A stretch of 48,674 nt of DNA. Origin: an uncultured Veillonellaceae bacterium (GTDB lineage: Bacteria; Bacillota; Negativicutes; Selenomonadales; Selenomonadaceae). Below, piece by piece: positions 36,542-45,424 of this stretch. The first letter of the stretch is position 1; each line of letters starts with the position of its first letter. The position numbers and the translations under genes were made by a program. Location of the stretch: the NCBI GenBank assembly GCA_900314825.1, contig OMWS01000015.1, forward strand, positions 1 through 48,674, in the 5' to 3' direction. The notes beneath the pieces are model-generated. The model saw only the letters and a program-made list of their open reading frames with translations, was not told the DNA's origin and made no database searches.

Positions 36542-37270
36542 TCAACGATGCCCATGGCGATGCATCCCACGACGGATTTCGTAAAAGTCTCGTACAGCAT
36601 GCAAACCGATTCGGAAAATGCGCGGCAGGTTGAGCGAATTAACGCCCCCTTGCCGGGGACGGAACGTAATTGGCAAAAACTTGACACGCTCTTCATTGTA
36701 CAGGAAGAGAACCGTCAACATGACATTTGACAAGTTGAACCTTTCCGGCACATCGGACAGATAGTCAGAAAGGACGCGGCGATTCATCAACCGAAATGGA
36801 GTATTCGCATCTGGCACCGCAATTCCGAAAACGAGCCAAAGCACAAATTTCAACACTTTCGTCACGATGATGCGTGAAAAGCCGTCTTCGCGGTGATTTC
36901 GATTGCCAATAATAACCGAATAATCCTTTCGCATCTGCCAAAAAGCCTCAAATTCATCTGGGCGCGTCTGCCCATCCGAATCTGTCTGGAAGATGTAGTC
37001 CGCACCGTGATCCAACGCAAAGCTATAAGCATTGAGAAGCGTGGCGCCATGCCCCGAATTCGGCTGGTCGATGACAACGAGCTGCGGCCGTCCTTCCTGA
37101 AGTTCATGGAGACGCGTCAATGTATCATCTTTGCTTCCATCATTGATGATGACGAGGCGTCCTTTCTCCGGGGATGCATGCTTGACAACGGGATACCACT
37201 CTTCTACGACTTCACGGATATTTTCAGCCTCATTGTAGGCTGGCATGACGATATAGAGACTATCTATCAA
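36542..37270 (-). CDS. Glycosyltransferase family 2 (dolichol-phosphate mannosyltransferase-like)
   Basis: A 242-residue soluble GT-A enzyme. Motifs are YIVMPAYNEAENI, LVIINDGSKDDT, PNSGHGATLLNAY and the DxD-like FQTDSDGQTRP, followed by PFRLMNRRVL. There are no C-terminal membrane segments, unlike GtrB. It is most similar in pattern to DPM1-type synthases, making polyprenyl-phosphate sugar. The start is TTG 37270 with AGGTG nearby. It sits between GtrA and the frameshifted GtrB, so GtrA probably flips its product. Confidence 0.88.
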   Translation of the reverse strand: MIDSLYIVMPAYNEAENIREVVEEWYPVVKHASPEKGRLVIINDGSKDDTLTRLHELQEGRPQLVVIDQPNSGHGATLLNAYSFALDHGADYIFQTDSDGQTRPDEFEAFWQMRKDYSVIIGNRNHREDGFSRIIVTKVLKFVLWLVFGIAVPDANTPFRLMNRRVLSDYLSDVPERFNLSNVMLTVLFLYNEERVKFLPITFRPRQGGVNSLNLPRIFRIGLHAVRDFYEIRRGMHRHGHR

Positions 37271-37344
37271 ATCTTCACCTGCTCATGGCGACGCATAAAC
37301 TATAGGAGCGGCCCGCCGCTGTTTTCAGAAATTCATACTGCCGC

Positions 37345-37773
37345 TCAATTCATCCCACGATAATTCTCCACCGTACGAAATGCCCAAAAACGGCTCGCCA
37401 CATAATTCAGGATGGTCGCGATGACATCTGATCCGATTTTCCAAGCCAGTGCCGGCCCTGCAAGCACATCGACACCGATATACATGATGGCAATATCCAT
37501 CCCTCCCGTCATCGCCCGACTGCTGAAAAAGCGCACGCCCTCTTGCAACACGAGACGAGACGTAAAATGACGACTTTCGAAGACCCATACTTTATTCGTG
37601 AAAAACGCAAACGACACGGCAAACAGCCATGCAATCAATGTACTTGGCACATTTGCCCATCGAAAAATTTGATAACAGATGAAATATGCAGAAAAATTCA
37701 CCATCGTCGTCAGCACACCGAAGATCCCATAGAGAATCCATCGTCGATAACGACACCAAAGATTTTTGAGCAT
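37345..37773 (-). CDS. gtrA: GtrA-like polyprenyl-phosphate sugar flippase
   Basis: A 142-residue membrane protein with four segments and the GtrA pattern: ILYGIFGVLTTMVNFSAYFICY, AWLFAVSFAFFTNKVWVF, FSSRAMTGGMDIAIMYI and the C-terminal NYVASRFWAF. GtrA family members are thought to flip polyprenyl-phosphate-linked sugars. AAGGAG is nine bases before ATG 37773. It is the first gene read from the conserved promoter at 37823 and is followed by two GT2 genes, giving a Gtr-type side-chain module. Confidence 0.93.
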   Translation of the reverse strand: MLKNLWCRYRRWILYGIFGVLTTMVNFSAYFICYQIFRWANVPSTLIAWLFAVSFAFFTNKVWVFESRHFTSRLVLQEGVRFFSSRAMTGGMDIAIMYIGVDVLAGPALAWKIGSDVIATILNYVASRFWAFRTVENYRGMN

Positions 37774-37822
37774 ATCTCCACTCCTTGCGGAAGTCACATC
37801 GGATTTGACAAAATCTCCAGAT

Positions 37823-37851
37823 ATTATATCAGCTGGAGGAAGGACATTCAA
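37823..37851 (-). promoter_or_regulatory. Promoter with conserved GGATTGAATGT box, copy 3
   Basis: On the minus strand, TTGAAT (37846-37851), a 17-base spacer and TATAAT (37823-37828), followed by CTGGAGATTTT. The spacing is consensus. It lies between the acyltransferase stop and the gtrA start, so it begins a separate transcript. Confidence 0.7.
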
Positions 37852-37861
37852 TCCTGGAAAA

Positions 37862-39037
37862 TCAAAGAACACGGGAAAATCTCCGCAAGAGCAATGTGAT
37901 GCCCCAGCCAACAGCGAGGGTCACGACGAAACGCGTGCTGACGAGCAATACGGAGAGCTTCGGTACGCCGAATCCCATGATCCCGAAGCAAGACGCGAAA
38001 AGTGCGAGTATGACGTAATTCCATGGATCTGAATAAAGATAGATGCCCATGGAATCGCGCGAGAGCACCTGGATCAAGCGGCATCCTGCCGCTCGTGTGC
38101 GCGAAAGCCAGATGCCGAAAGAAAAGCAAAGCGAGACCCCAAGCACAGCGAGCACTGTCCGCAGCAATTCATCCACCAGTGGGGAATCCGGCGCTACGCA
38201 GTGCGTCTCATATGCGTAGATAACACAAAATGCAGCAAGCATCACGAGAAAAAGCACAGCAGGTACTGCCATCGGCAGCGAAACACCTGCGAAGCGCTGA
38301 CGCAAGCGCTCCAGCAATATGCCAATCATCATCCACAGGACGCCCCAGCCAATCGCATATGCATACCACAAGCAATTCTGCCAGTTGCCAACATTGACAT
38401 GCAGAATGTCCGTCACCAATCGATAAGCTGCACCATCCACAAACAACAATGCAAAGAGGATAGCCATCACGCTAAGCTCAACACGAAGAGCGTGGGGCGC
38501 GCAGAGCCATGTACGCGCGCAAGCGCTGCCGAACACACAAGCGCTGAGAATCACGAATGCAAAAAACATCACGATGAGAAACCAGAGATGTGAGTTGCCG
38601 AGCAAAAGATACTGGCCGAGCAGAATGTCGCGAAGGATATTCGCATCTCCCGCCCAATAGCCTGCGACAGCTTTGAGCGGGAGAACGTAAAACGTCGTTA
38701 CGAGCAGGAACGGCACAATCAAGCGCTGCGCCTTTTTCTGCAGGAACGTGATACCCCCTCTGTATGCCCCCTGACGGAAGCGCAGATAAAAAACCGCACC
38801 GCTCAAAGCAAAAAAGACACGCATATGGAACATATAAATGCCGACAACGATATAATCCAATCGATCATGGATGTAGGGATTTGTACCTCCAGCTGAAATC
38901 AACTGCCCCATATAATCCACGCCTCCGAATGGCGTCATAACGGAGTAATAGCTGCTATGCCCAAAAACGACAAGGAGCATTGCCAATGCGCGAACCACGT
39001 CATATGTGATAATGCGCCGATCAGCCTCCCGTATCAC
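37862..39037 (-). CDS. Acyltransferase family 3 (OafA/WecH-like) membrane protein
   Basis: A 391-residue protein with about ten membrane segments and the acyltransferase-3 pattern: YDVVRALAMLLVVFGHSSYY at the N-terminus with the conserved His, MRVFFALSGAVFYL, then GNSHLWFL. It most likely transfers an acetyl or similar acyl group to a sugar of the glycan or of its lipid-linked precursor. Its start overlaps the stop of the GT-C gene at 39034 by four bases. The gene is AT-richer than the window's flanks. Confidence 0.88.
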   Translation of the reverse strand: MIREADRRIITYDVVRALAMLLVVFGHSSYYSVMTPFGGVDYMGQLISAGGTNPYIHDRLDYIVVGIYMFHMRVFFALSGAVFYLRFRQGAYRGGITFLQKKAQRLIVPFLLVTTFYVLPLKAVAGYWAGDANILRDILLGQYLLLGNSHLWFLIVMFFAFVILSACVFGSACARTWLCAPHALRVELSVMAILFALLFVDGAAYRLVTDILHVNVGNWQNCLWYAYAIGWGVLWMMIGILLERLRQRFAGVSLPMAVPAVLFLVMLAAFCVIYAYETHCVAPDSPLVDELLRTVLAVLGVSLCFSFGIWLSRTRAAGCRLIQVLSRDSMGIYLYSDPWNYVILALFASCFGIMGFGVPKLSVLLVSTRFVVTLAVGWGITLLLRRFSRVL

Positions 39038-40557
39038 AAAGCATCTCCCCGATCCACCAGCACATAAATCATAAGGTCATCCGTTCCTGCATACTCTGGT
39101 GCAACTTCATACGCATATGACTGCATGACTTCCTCCCATGGCTCATATCCAGGTATTTCTTTGCCCGTAACGATGATTTTCGGCAATGTCTTATCGAAGT
39201 TCTCTATAAAATCATCATGCATTGCAGAATCGAGCACGATCATCGGAAATTGATACGAATACTTTGACGATGCGAGCCGATCGCTCAGGGGATAAAGCGC
39301 CGTCTGACTTCCAAATACAAGAATCCGATCCTCTGGCGATGTATGACTGCGGATATATGAGGCTGCTTCTGTAATATGCATTCGAGAGGAATCCTCCGGC
39401 GGATGTCGATACCATGCGACATATGATCTTGTCGCCGAAAACACTAGACTGCCTGCAAATAACAAGCTGGCGCCTGCCAGCAAATACCGGCATACCGGCA
39501 CATTCCGAAAAAGCATCCGCTCTAGCGCCTCGCAGAAGATGGCCAGCGGATATGCAAGCGTCGGGAGCAACACCATGCCATAATGCCAGAACAAGAATCC
39601 AGACATGCTTGCCGTCAACAAGCTCAAAAAAAGCATCATGAGACTTGCCCAAGCAGCGCCATCGCGCCATCTGCGCCGACTGCCCATCGCAATGAGGCAA
39701 AGCGCAGCTACTTGACATGCTCCTACTTCAGCAAAATGAACAAATGCAGAAAAGCGTCCGACAACCGCCGCTTGCAATGGATGATTCTCCGGCAACAATT
39801 GCTTCATGAGCCCTAAAACCCGTCGCGTATATTGCAAGTTGAAAACGATATACGCATCCCAGCAAGCCACGAGTGCACCACGTACCGCCATCCAAAGCAA
39901 AAGCGGCGCGATTCCTGCTGTGAAACCACCCAGCATCCATCCCGTCCCACGACATAATCGATTTTGCCGCCAAAGGAGCCAGCTCATAACAGGGATGCCG
40001 ACCGCCCAAACCGCAATCATGTTCGGTCGTAATGCGATGACCATGCTCAAGCCGAGGCCAATGCAAAAGAAGCCGCGCCCTTCGATTTTCCCTTTTTGGA
40101 AAAATCGCAAAAACAGCAGTTCCGCTAATGCAATCCACGGAAGTGCATACTCTTCCGTATAATTCCCGCCATCCAGCATACCACGATTCAGTAGCCACGT
40201 GCAAAGTGCTGTGATAAGCAAGGATGAAAAAAAGCCTGCCCGAAGCCGCGCAATCTGAAAGGTAACGAATATCGATGCAAAAAACGCGATTGCCTCAAAC
40301 ACCGCAATCATATGCCAATTGCCCATTTCCATCGCAAGGGCATTAAGGATATAGAGCCATGGGCCTTTATGGTCAAAGACATCAAGATACGGCATCCCGC
40401 CATGCTGGATGAGCATGCCAATATAAAGAAACGTCCCTGAGTCATGGCCTGGAATGCCATACGGATTCGCTCCGTCCGTGTGCAGCAATGAAACAGCCGT
40501 CAGCAATGCAGCGGCAAAAATTTGCCACTGCATTTGATTTTTTTTCAGCCAGTCCAT
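39034..40557 (-). CDS. GT-C-like membrane glycosyltransferase (ArnT/PMT superfamily)
   Basis: A 507-residue protein with about eleven membrane segments. The first loop carries PYGIPGHDSGTFLYIGMLIQ and the PYLDVFDHKGPW pattern, which in the glycosyltransferase 39/ArnT group holds the acidic catalytic residue and recognises a polyprenyl-phosphate sugar. The C-terminal 110 residues are extracytoplasmic. GGAGG lies six bases before ATG 40557. It is the first gene of the minus-strand glycan locus, divergent from the MBOAT gene at 40722. The sugar is unknown. Confidence 0.8.
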   Translation of the reverse strand: MDWLKKNQMQWQIFAAALLTAVSLLHTDGANPYGIPGHDSGTFLYIGMLIQHGGMPYLDVFDHKGPWLYILNALAMEMGNWHMIAVFEAIAFFASIFVTFQIARLRAGFFSSLLITALCTWLLNRGMLDGGNYTEEYALPWIALAELLFLRFFQKGKIEGRGFFCIGLGLSMVIALRPNMIAVWAVGIPVMSWLLWRQNRLCRGTGWMLGGFTAGIAPLLLWMAVRGALVACWDAYIVFNLQYTRRVLGLMKQLLPENHPLQAAVVGRFSAFVHFAEVGACQVAALCLIAMGSRRRWRDGAAWASLMMLFLSLLTASMSGFLFWHYGMVLLPTLAYPLAIFCEALERMLFRNVPVCRYLLAGASLLFAGSLVFSATRSYVAWYRHPPEDSSRMHITEAASYIRSHTSPEDRILVFGSQTALYPLSDRLASSKYSYQFPMIVLDSAMHDDFIENFDKTLPKIIVTGKEIPGYEPWEEVMQSYAYEVAPEYAGTDDLMIYVLVDRGDAL

Positions 40558-40653
40558 ACTGGTCCTCCACCATGCAAAAATATCATATCAAAATGTTTCC
40601 AACGCAATCGAACAAAGCATGCAACCGCCATGCTTGCCAAGCAAATGTTGTGG

Positions 40654-40682
40654 TTGTTCGATCCCATGCATTATGCTAGAAT
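40654..40682 (+). promoter_or_regulatory. Predicted promoter of the plus-strand MBOAT/SGNH pair
   Basis: TTGTTC (40654-40659), a 17-base spacer and TAGAAT (40677-40682). Transcription would start near 40689. The opposite strand of this intergenic region holds TGATATGAT at about 40594, a candidate extended -10 for the minus-strand gene. Confidence 0.55.
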
Positions 40683-40721
40683 GAAGGTGACTTCATGCTT
40701 TATAAGAAAGGATGCGCCAGA

Positions 40722-42161
40722 TTGCTTTTTAATTCTTATGAGTTCATCTTTCTGTTCCTGCCTTTCACGATTGCCAGCTTCTTCTGCATCGGCAAGCGAT
40801 GTCATACCGCAGCAACGCTCTGGCTCGTCCTAGCCTCGCTGTTCTTTTACGGCTGGTGGGATCTCCGCTATGTGCCGTTGCTCTGTGCGTCCATCTGCTT
40901 CAACTATTTCGTCGGCAAGCGGCTGGAACATCTGGCGGCAGGGTATGCCATCCCCGCAGGCGGTCACGTGGATGCCAGCGTACCTCACAGCTGCTTCCGG
41001 AAATCATGGCTTGCATTTGGCATCATCATCAACGCCGTGCTGCTCGGCTACTTCAAATACACGGATTTCTTTCTCGGCACAGCGAACTTGCTGGCAGGCA
41101 TTGACATCTTCCATTTGCAGCACATTGTCCTGCCGCTCGGCATCTCGTTCTTCACGTTCACGCAAGCGGCCTACCTTGTCGACGCGTATCGCGGGCAAAC
41201 AAGGAACCAAACCTTCTTGACTTACTGCGAATTCGTGACGATCTTTCCGCATCTGATCGCTGGGCCAATCATCAACCACCGTGAGATGATTCCTCAGTTC
41301 CTAGCAGAGCGCACGTTCCACATCCAATGGGACAACGTGGCGACCGGGCTCGCAATCTTCACGCTCGGACTCGCAAAGAAAGTCCTGATTGCGGACAAGA
41401 TCGCTCCGTGGGTCAATGATGTCTATGCCCGCGTCGATGCGTTGACGATGCCCGAAGCCTGGCTCGGTGCGCTCGGCTATGCCCTGCAGCTTTATTTCGA
41501 CTTCTCCGGTTATAGCGAAATGGCCATCGGGCTTGGCCTCCTGATTAATCTGAAGTTCCCTCTGAATTTCAATTCGCCGTATCAATCGCGTTCCATTATT
41601 GATTTCTGGCGGCGCTGGCATATGACGCTCGGCCTCTGGGTCAAGAACTACCTCTACATCCCGCTCGGGGGCAGCCGCTGCGGTACCGCGAGAAAGCTGT
41701 GCAATCTTTTCCTGAGCATGTTGATCATCGGCTTCTGGCATGGTGCTGGCTGGACGTATGTCGTCTGGGGCGGCCTGCATGGATGTCTGCTCATCGTGAA
41801 CCATCTTTGGCGCAGGCTTCACATCACATTGCCGAATATCCTCTGCTGGCTGTTGACATTCGGCAGCGTTGTCGCATGTCTCGTCGTTTTCCGTTCGGAA
41901 AATTTTCATATGGCGCACAGCATCCTTGCCGCCATGGTGGATTTTTCGCGCCTTCCCGCGTCCATAAATGGCGCGCTCGTGAAACATCTCGCGGCGGTTT
42001 TTTTCTTGACTTTCGTAACTGCGGTCGCCCCGCACCCGATCGCCCTTGTAGAGCGCTATTTCCATCCGACGTGGCGATGGTGCCTACCGCTCGCGGCTCT
42101 GCTCCTCTACACGATTACGATGCTTCACGACTATACAGAATTCCTGTATTTCCAATTCTGA
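40722..42161 (+). CDS. MBOAT family O-acyltransferase (AlgI/DltB-like), second copy
   Basis: A 479-residue membrane O-acyltransferase starting LLFNSYEFIFLFLP, with ALQLYFDFSGYSEMAIGLG, FWRRWHMTLGLW and the catalytic histidine region GFWHGAGWTYV. It is related to the MBOAT at 22005-23468 but clearly diverged. The TTG at 40722 is chosen because AAGGA lies nine bases upstream and the family N-terminus begins there. The in-frame ATG at 40695 is only about six bases past the predicted transcription start. It pairs with the SGNH gene 15 bases downstream for glycan O-acylation. Confidence 0.9.
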   Translation: MLFNSYEFIFLFLPFTIASFFCIGKRCHTAATLWLVLASLFFYGWWDLRYVPLLCASICFNYFVGKRLEHLAAGYAIPAGGHVDASVPHSCFRKSWLAFGIIINAVLLGYFKYTDFFLGTANLLAGIDIFHLQHIVLPLGISFFTFTQAAYLVDAYRGQTRNQTFLTYCEFVTIFPHLIAGPIINHREMIPQFLAERTFHIQWDNVATGLAIFTLGLAKKVLIADKIAPWVNDVYARVDALTMPEAWLGALGYALQLYFDFSGYSEMAIGLGLLINLKFPLNFNSPYQSRSIIDFWRRWHMTLGLWVKNYLYIPLGGSRCGTARKLCNLFLSMLIIGFWHGAGWTYVVWGGLHGCLLIVNHLWRRLHITLPNILCWLLTFGSVVACLVVFRSENFHMAHSILAAMVDFSRLPASINGALVKHLAAVFFLTFVTAVAPHPIALVERYFHPTWRWCLPLAALLLYTITMLHDYTEFLYFQF

Positions 42162-42176
42162 TGGAGGTCCTAACAT

Positions 42177-43190
42177 ATGCCATCCGGAAAACGGTTCTCG
42201 CTTCTTTTCCTTCTACTGACGCTCATTCCCGTGTACGCCATCGTCGGATATAATATCTGGAATGATACGTCGGGGCTTTTCAACACGGACTTTTCCGTTC
42301 CACGCCCGGAGCCCTCCCAGCATTTCATCAAAATGCGGTATCTCATCGAAAATCCCGACAAATACGATGCCTATTGCTTCGGATCTTCCCGCGTTGGGAA
42401 CATCGACTTGAAAAAAATAGAAGATGGTCACCGTTATTATAATATGACGTATGCAGCTGGCGTGCCCGCCGAATGGCGTGACGATCTCATCCTCCTGCTC
42501 CGTCACCATGTCACCATCCACAAGATTCTCATCGGCCTCGATGATCTTTCCTTCCGTGAAGATCCCACGCCTCACAAAAAGGACCTCGTGCGCGTACCTT
42601 ATCAGGAAAACAATCTGAAAACATATCTGACGTTCCTTTTCCGTACACCCTCCAAGCCATATCGATTTACGCGTCCCCCAAAGGGAGACTATGAATACAT
42701 GCACCACAGCATCTATGATATTTATGATAGCGGCCGTCCCCTGCATGATGCGCCAGACAAACGTATCGAAGCAAATCTCGAAGGTCATCGCATAAAAGTT
42801 GCAAATTCTGTCGCTGGTATCGATTATCCTTACTATCGCCAAGGTAAAATTTTTCCTTACCGAGTCCCACAAGCATTGGAAGAGCTTCAAGAAATCAAGA
42901 ACCTTTGCGACGAAAATAGCATCGAACTCATCGTCTTCATCAATCCTCATAGTGCCCATGAATATGAGTTCACAGATCCCGACCGCTTCTCAGAATTTCG
43001 CCAAGGCTTAGCGAAAATCACGGATTATTATGACTTTAGCGGATTCAACGAAATTACAACCAATGACTATTACTTTTACGAGTGGTCGCATTACCGCCCC
43101 ATTGCCGGAGATTTGATCATTCATCGTATTTTTGAAATGCCAAAAGAAGCGGAAACAGATTTTGGACGATACGTAAAGCAAGAGCAATGA
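42177..43190 (+). CDS. SGNH-type acyltransferase partner protein, second copy
   Basis: A 337-residue protein with an N-terminal signal anchor (about 7-26) and an extracytoplasmic domain. AYCFGSSRVGNID (residues 65-77) is a block I serine motif, and YEWSHYRPIAGD near the C-terminus provides the histidine. The layout matches proteins that finish acyl transfer begun by an MBOAT. It follows the MBOAT gene by 15 bases with GGAGG upstream. It is shorter and AT-richer than its counterpart at 20535-21995. It ends seven bases from the convergent KAS III gene; no terminator is visible. Confidence 0.68.
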   Translation: MPSGKRFSLLFLLLTLIPVYAIVGYNIWNDTSGLFNTDFSVPRPEPSQHFIKMRYLIENPDKYDAYCFGSSRVGNIDLKKIEDGHRYYNMTYAAGVPAEWRDDLILLLRHHVTIHKILIGLDDLSFREDPTPHKKDLVRVPYQENNLKTYLTFLFRTPSKPYRFTRPPKGDYEYMHHSIYDIYDSGRPLHDAPDKRIEANLEGHRIKVANSVAGIDYPYYRQGKIFPYRVPQALEELQEIKNLCDENSIELIVFINPHSAHEYEFTDPDRFSEFRQGLAKITDYYDFSGFNEITTNDYYFYEWSHYRPIAGDLIIHRIFEMPKEAETDFGRYVKQEQ

Positions 43191-43197
43191 CTATCCC

Positions 43198-44217
43198 TCA
43201 TTCTTTCTGTGCCATCATCGCTCCAAAGTCCGCCACGCATCCCCCCCACGACAATCCAACACCAAATCCGGCGAGCAGAACGTGATGGCGGTCTTGCAAA
43301 CGTCCTTCTTCCGTGAGCGTCGCAAGCGCGTAGGGGATGGAGCCGCCGAGGATGTTGCCGACGTGCGTGATTTCGTTGTAGAACGGGACATCGTCGAGGC
43401 CGCAGCGCGTGCGGAGTTTTTCGAGCATGAAGTGGTTCGCCTGGTGGAAGACGACGCCGTCGAGGTCTTGGCGCGTCAGTCCCGTTCTCTCAAGGACTTC
43501 ATCGACGAGCGGCGGGACGGTGTGCATAGTGAAGCTCGTCATGCCTTTGCCGTTCATGTAGATCTGATAGTTCGAGCGCGTATTGCCGCGCGCGTCGGGC
43601 TCGTCATAGACAATCGGCGTCGCGTGCGGCATCTGGCGGCTGCCGCCTGCCGGGATGATCATCGTGTCATAACGCGAGCCGTCCGTGCCGAAGACGAAGC
43701 CGTCGAGCAGCGGATGGTCGCTCTCGACCGCCGAGATGAGCGTCGCCGTGCCGCCGTCGCCGAAGAGCGGGCGGATGATGCCGTCTTGCGGATTGATGTA
43801 GCGTTCGTAGACACTCGTCGTGAGGAACAGGACATTCTTCGCCATCCCTGTCTCAATGAAGCCCTTTGCCATCGCGAGACCATAGGGATAGGCCGAGCAA
43901 GCGAGGCTGAAGTCGAAGGCGCCCGCCGACTGCGGGATGCCGAGCTTGTCCTGCACGATGCAGGCCGTCGTCGGCATGAAATAGTCCGGCGTCTGGACGC
44001 AGAGCAAGACAAAATCGATGTCCGTCGGCTGGATATGATACGCTGCAAAAAGCGCTTCGGCTGCACAGATAGCGACATCGCTCGCCGCTTCATCATCTGC
44101 CGCGACATGGCGCTCCGCGATGCCGACTTTTTTGCCGATCGGATTCGCCGGATCGTTCTGCTCGATCGCTTCCGGCAGATACGAAGCGACAGCGCGGATA
44201 GCTGCATACGTCCCCAT
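43198..44217 (-). CDS. 3-oxoacyl-ACP synthase III-like (KAS III/FabH-like) enzyme
   Basis: A 339-residue thiolase-fold condensing enzyme. The triad is present: Cys107 (FDFSLACSAY), His258 (VVFHQAN) and Asn288 (VGNILGGSIP). It is less similar to housekeeping FabH than expected, for example ILGGS instead of TSAAS after the Asn. Its start overlaps the stop of the acyl carrier protein gene (TGATG), so the two work together. It probably makes a short 3-oxo or hydroxyacyl chain on that carrier; the neighbouring O-acyltransferases make decoration of the glycan a plausible use, which is inference. Confidence 0.88.
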   Translation of the reverse strand: MGTYAAIRAVASYLPEAIEQNDPANPIGKKVGIAERHVAADDEAASDVAICAAEALFAAYHIQPTDIDFVLLCVQTPDYFMPTTACIVQDKLGIPQSAGAFDFSLACSAYPYGLAMAKGFIETGMAKNVLFLTTSVYERYINPQDGIIRPLFGDGGTATLISAVESDHPLLDGFVFGTDGSRYDTMIIPAGGSRQMPHATPIVYDEPDARGNTRSNYQIYMNGKGMTSFTMHTVPPLVDEVLERTGLTRQDLDGVVFHQANHFMLEKLRTRCGLDDVPFYNEITHVGNILGGSIPYALATLTEEGRLQDRHHVLLAGFGVGLSWGGCVADFGAMMAQKE

Positions 44218-44453
44218 CAGATGTCACCCTCGACGCCGTGGCTCTTCAGGAGGTCGCGGATCGCCTCGACGCTCGTGTAATTCATCGGCATGAGATCCGT
44301 GCCGTCGAGCGTGATGTGATACTCGTCTTCCATGGCGATGGCGAGCATCTGGATGTCCATGCTGTCGAGCAGGTCGTCCGAAATAAAGTCGTCGCTCTTC
44401 GTGAAGTCGGCGTCTTTGTTCGTCGCCTGCAAAAGTTCCATGATGGTTTTCAT
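44217..44453 (-). CDS. Acyl carrier protein (dedicated)
   Basis: A 78-residue acidic helical protein with the phosphopantetheine site DSMD; Ser31 would carry the arm. Length and helix pattern fit acyl carrier proteins. AGGAGG (about 44463-44468) precedes ATG 44453. The gene overlaps the KAS III gene by one base (TGATG), so it looks like a specialised carrier rather than the housekeeping one, which normally sits in a fab operon. Confidence 0.88.
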   Translation of the reverse strand: MKTIMELLQATNKDADFTKSDDFISDDLLDSMDIQMLAIAMEDEYHITLDGTDLMPMNYTSVEAIRDLLKSHGVEGDI

Positions 44454-44505
44454 CTAAAAATTCCTCCTGATTGTCGTGTCTTGAATCGCGTAAAAAATCA
44501 AGTTT

Positions 44506-44534
44506 ATTCTAACGCAAAGCACGGCGGTGCGCAA
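44506..44534 (-). promoter_or_regulatory. Predicted promoter of the ACP/KAS III pair
   Basis: On the minus strand, TTGCGC (44529-44534), a 17-base spacer and TAGAAT (44506-44511). Confidence 0.55.
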
Positions 44535-44564
44535 CAGGGAAAGCATCCGAAAATGATTCGTGCA

Positions 44565-45326
44565 TTACGCTTCCGGCGCAAAGAATTCGATGATCGTATG
44601 GATGGCGAAGTCCATGAGCTTCGGGTCGCGGAACGGGTGGTCGGCGCCGTCCACGGGGATGAACGTGATGACGTTGTTCTCGGCGAATGTTTTGGAATCC
44701 TCGATGGGCACGGTCGTGTCGGCCGTGCCGTGGAGGATCATCATATCGTCGGCACAGTCGAAGTATTCATATCTCCGCACGTCGCTCGCGGCGACGTCAT
44801 CGAACAATTGTTTGTCCACTTTCATCTTGCGCTCCATGCCGATAAGCACGTCCTTGCCCTTCTCGATTTTCTTCCAGTCGTCCTCCGAGACATTCGCTCG
44901 CATGAGGTCGTACATGCGGATGCCGGGGCAGCGCAGCGCGATCTTTGTGAAAGGATTGCCGATCTCCGCGATGTACTTGAGCGTGAGATAGCCGCCGAAG
45001 CTGACGGAGTAGATGAAGACGTCCTGCGCCTGCAGGGCGTTTTTCGCGTGATCGACCACGAGCGTCAGATACTCCATGCACTCAGGCAGCACGAGCTTTT
45101 TGCGCGCGTCCTGCCCGTGGCACGGCCAATCGAACGCGATGACGGCATCCGTCTTGTATTTCGCCGTTTCTTTTTCGGCGAACTTTGCGATGTTCGCACG
45201 ATCTTTGCTGCCGCCATAGCCGTGCGTGCAGATGACAACGCGCGCGTACGTCCGCGCGTCTTTCTGTGCGAAGAGCTTGCAGCGGACGCTGTAGCCATCC
45301 GCATTAATGTCGAAATGTTTTTCCAT
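44565..45326 (-). CDS. Alpha/beta hydrolase (serine hydrolase, hydrolase-4/esterase type)
   Basis: A 253-residue cytoplasmic alpha/beta hydrolase. The oxyanion motif THGYGGSK is at 35-41, the nucleophile Ser109 lies in YSVSFGG, the acid is Asp203 (HGTADTTVP) and the base is His230 (GADHPF). Substrate cannot be told; relatives include esterases, acylaminoacyl peptidases and bile-salt-type hydrolases. ATG 45326 follows GGGAGGG. It has its own promoter and lies after a terminator, so it is a single-gene unit. Confidence 0.85.
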   Translation of the reverse strand: MEKHFDINADGYSVRCKLFAQKDARTYARVVICTHGYGGSKDRANIAKFAEKETAKYKTDAVIAFDWPCHGQDARKKLVLPECMEYLTLVVDHAKNALQAQDVFIYSVSFGGYLTLKYIAEIGNPFTKIALRCPGIRMYDLMRANVSEDDWKKIEKGKDVLIGMERKMKVDKQLFDDVAASDVRRYEYFDCADDMMILHGTADTTVPIEDSKTFAENNVITFIPVDGADHPFRDPKLMDFAIHTIIEFFAPEA

Positions 45327-45345
45327 GGAATTCCCTCCCATTTTT

Positions 45346-45374
45346 ATTTTACCATGTCGGTTTCATGTCAGCAA
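45346..45374 (-). promoter_or_regulatory. Predicted promoter of the alpha/beta hydrolase gene
   Basis: On the minus strand, TTGCTG (45369-45374), a 17-base spacer ending TGG, and TAAAAT (45346-45351). Confidence 0.6.
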
Positions 45375-45385
45375 TTGCATCATAG

Positions 45386-45419
45386 GAAAAGGCAGGCCTC
45401 GTTCAGGAGCCTGCCTTTC
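45386..45419 (-). terminator. Rho-independent terminator after the Cys-rich small gene
   Basis: AAAGGCAGG and CCTGCCTTT form the stem around an internal GCTCC/GAGGC pairing, followed on the minus strand by TTTTCC. It ends the NhaC/small-protein transcript. Confidence 0.75.
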
Positions 45420-45424
45420 TATAT

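Noticed and set aside
35445..36545. Taking the 366-codon ORF at face value as an intact GT2 enzyme
   Set aside because: Its last 70 residues are unlike the family and run through a terminator, while the neighbouring frame has the conserved ending.
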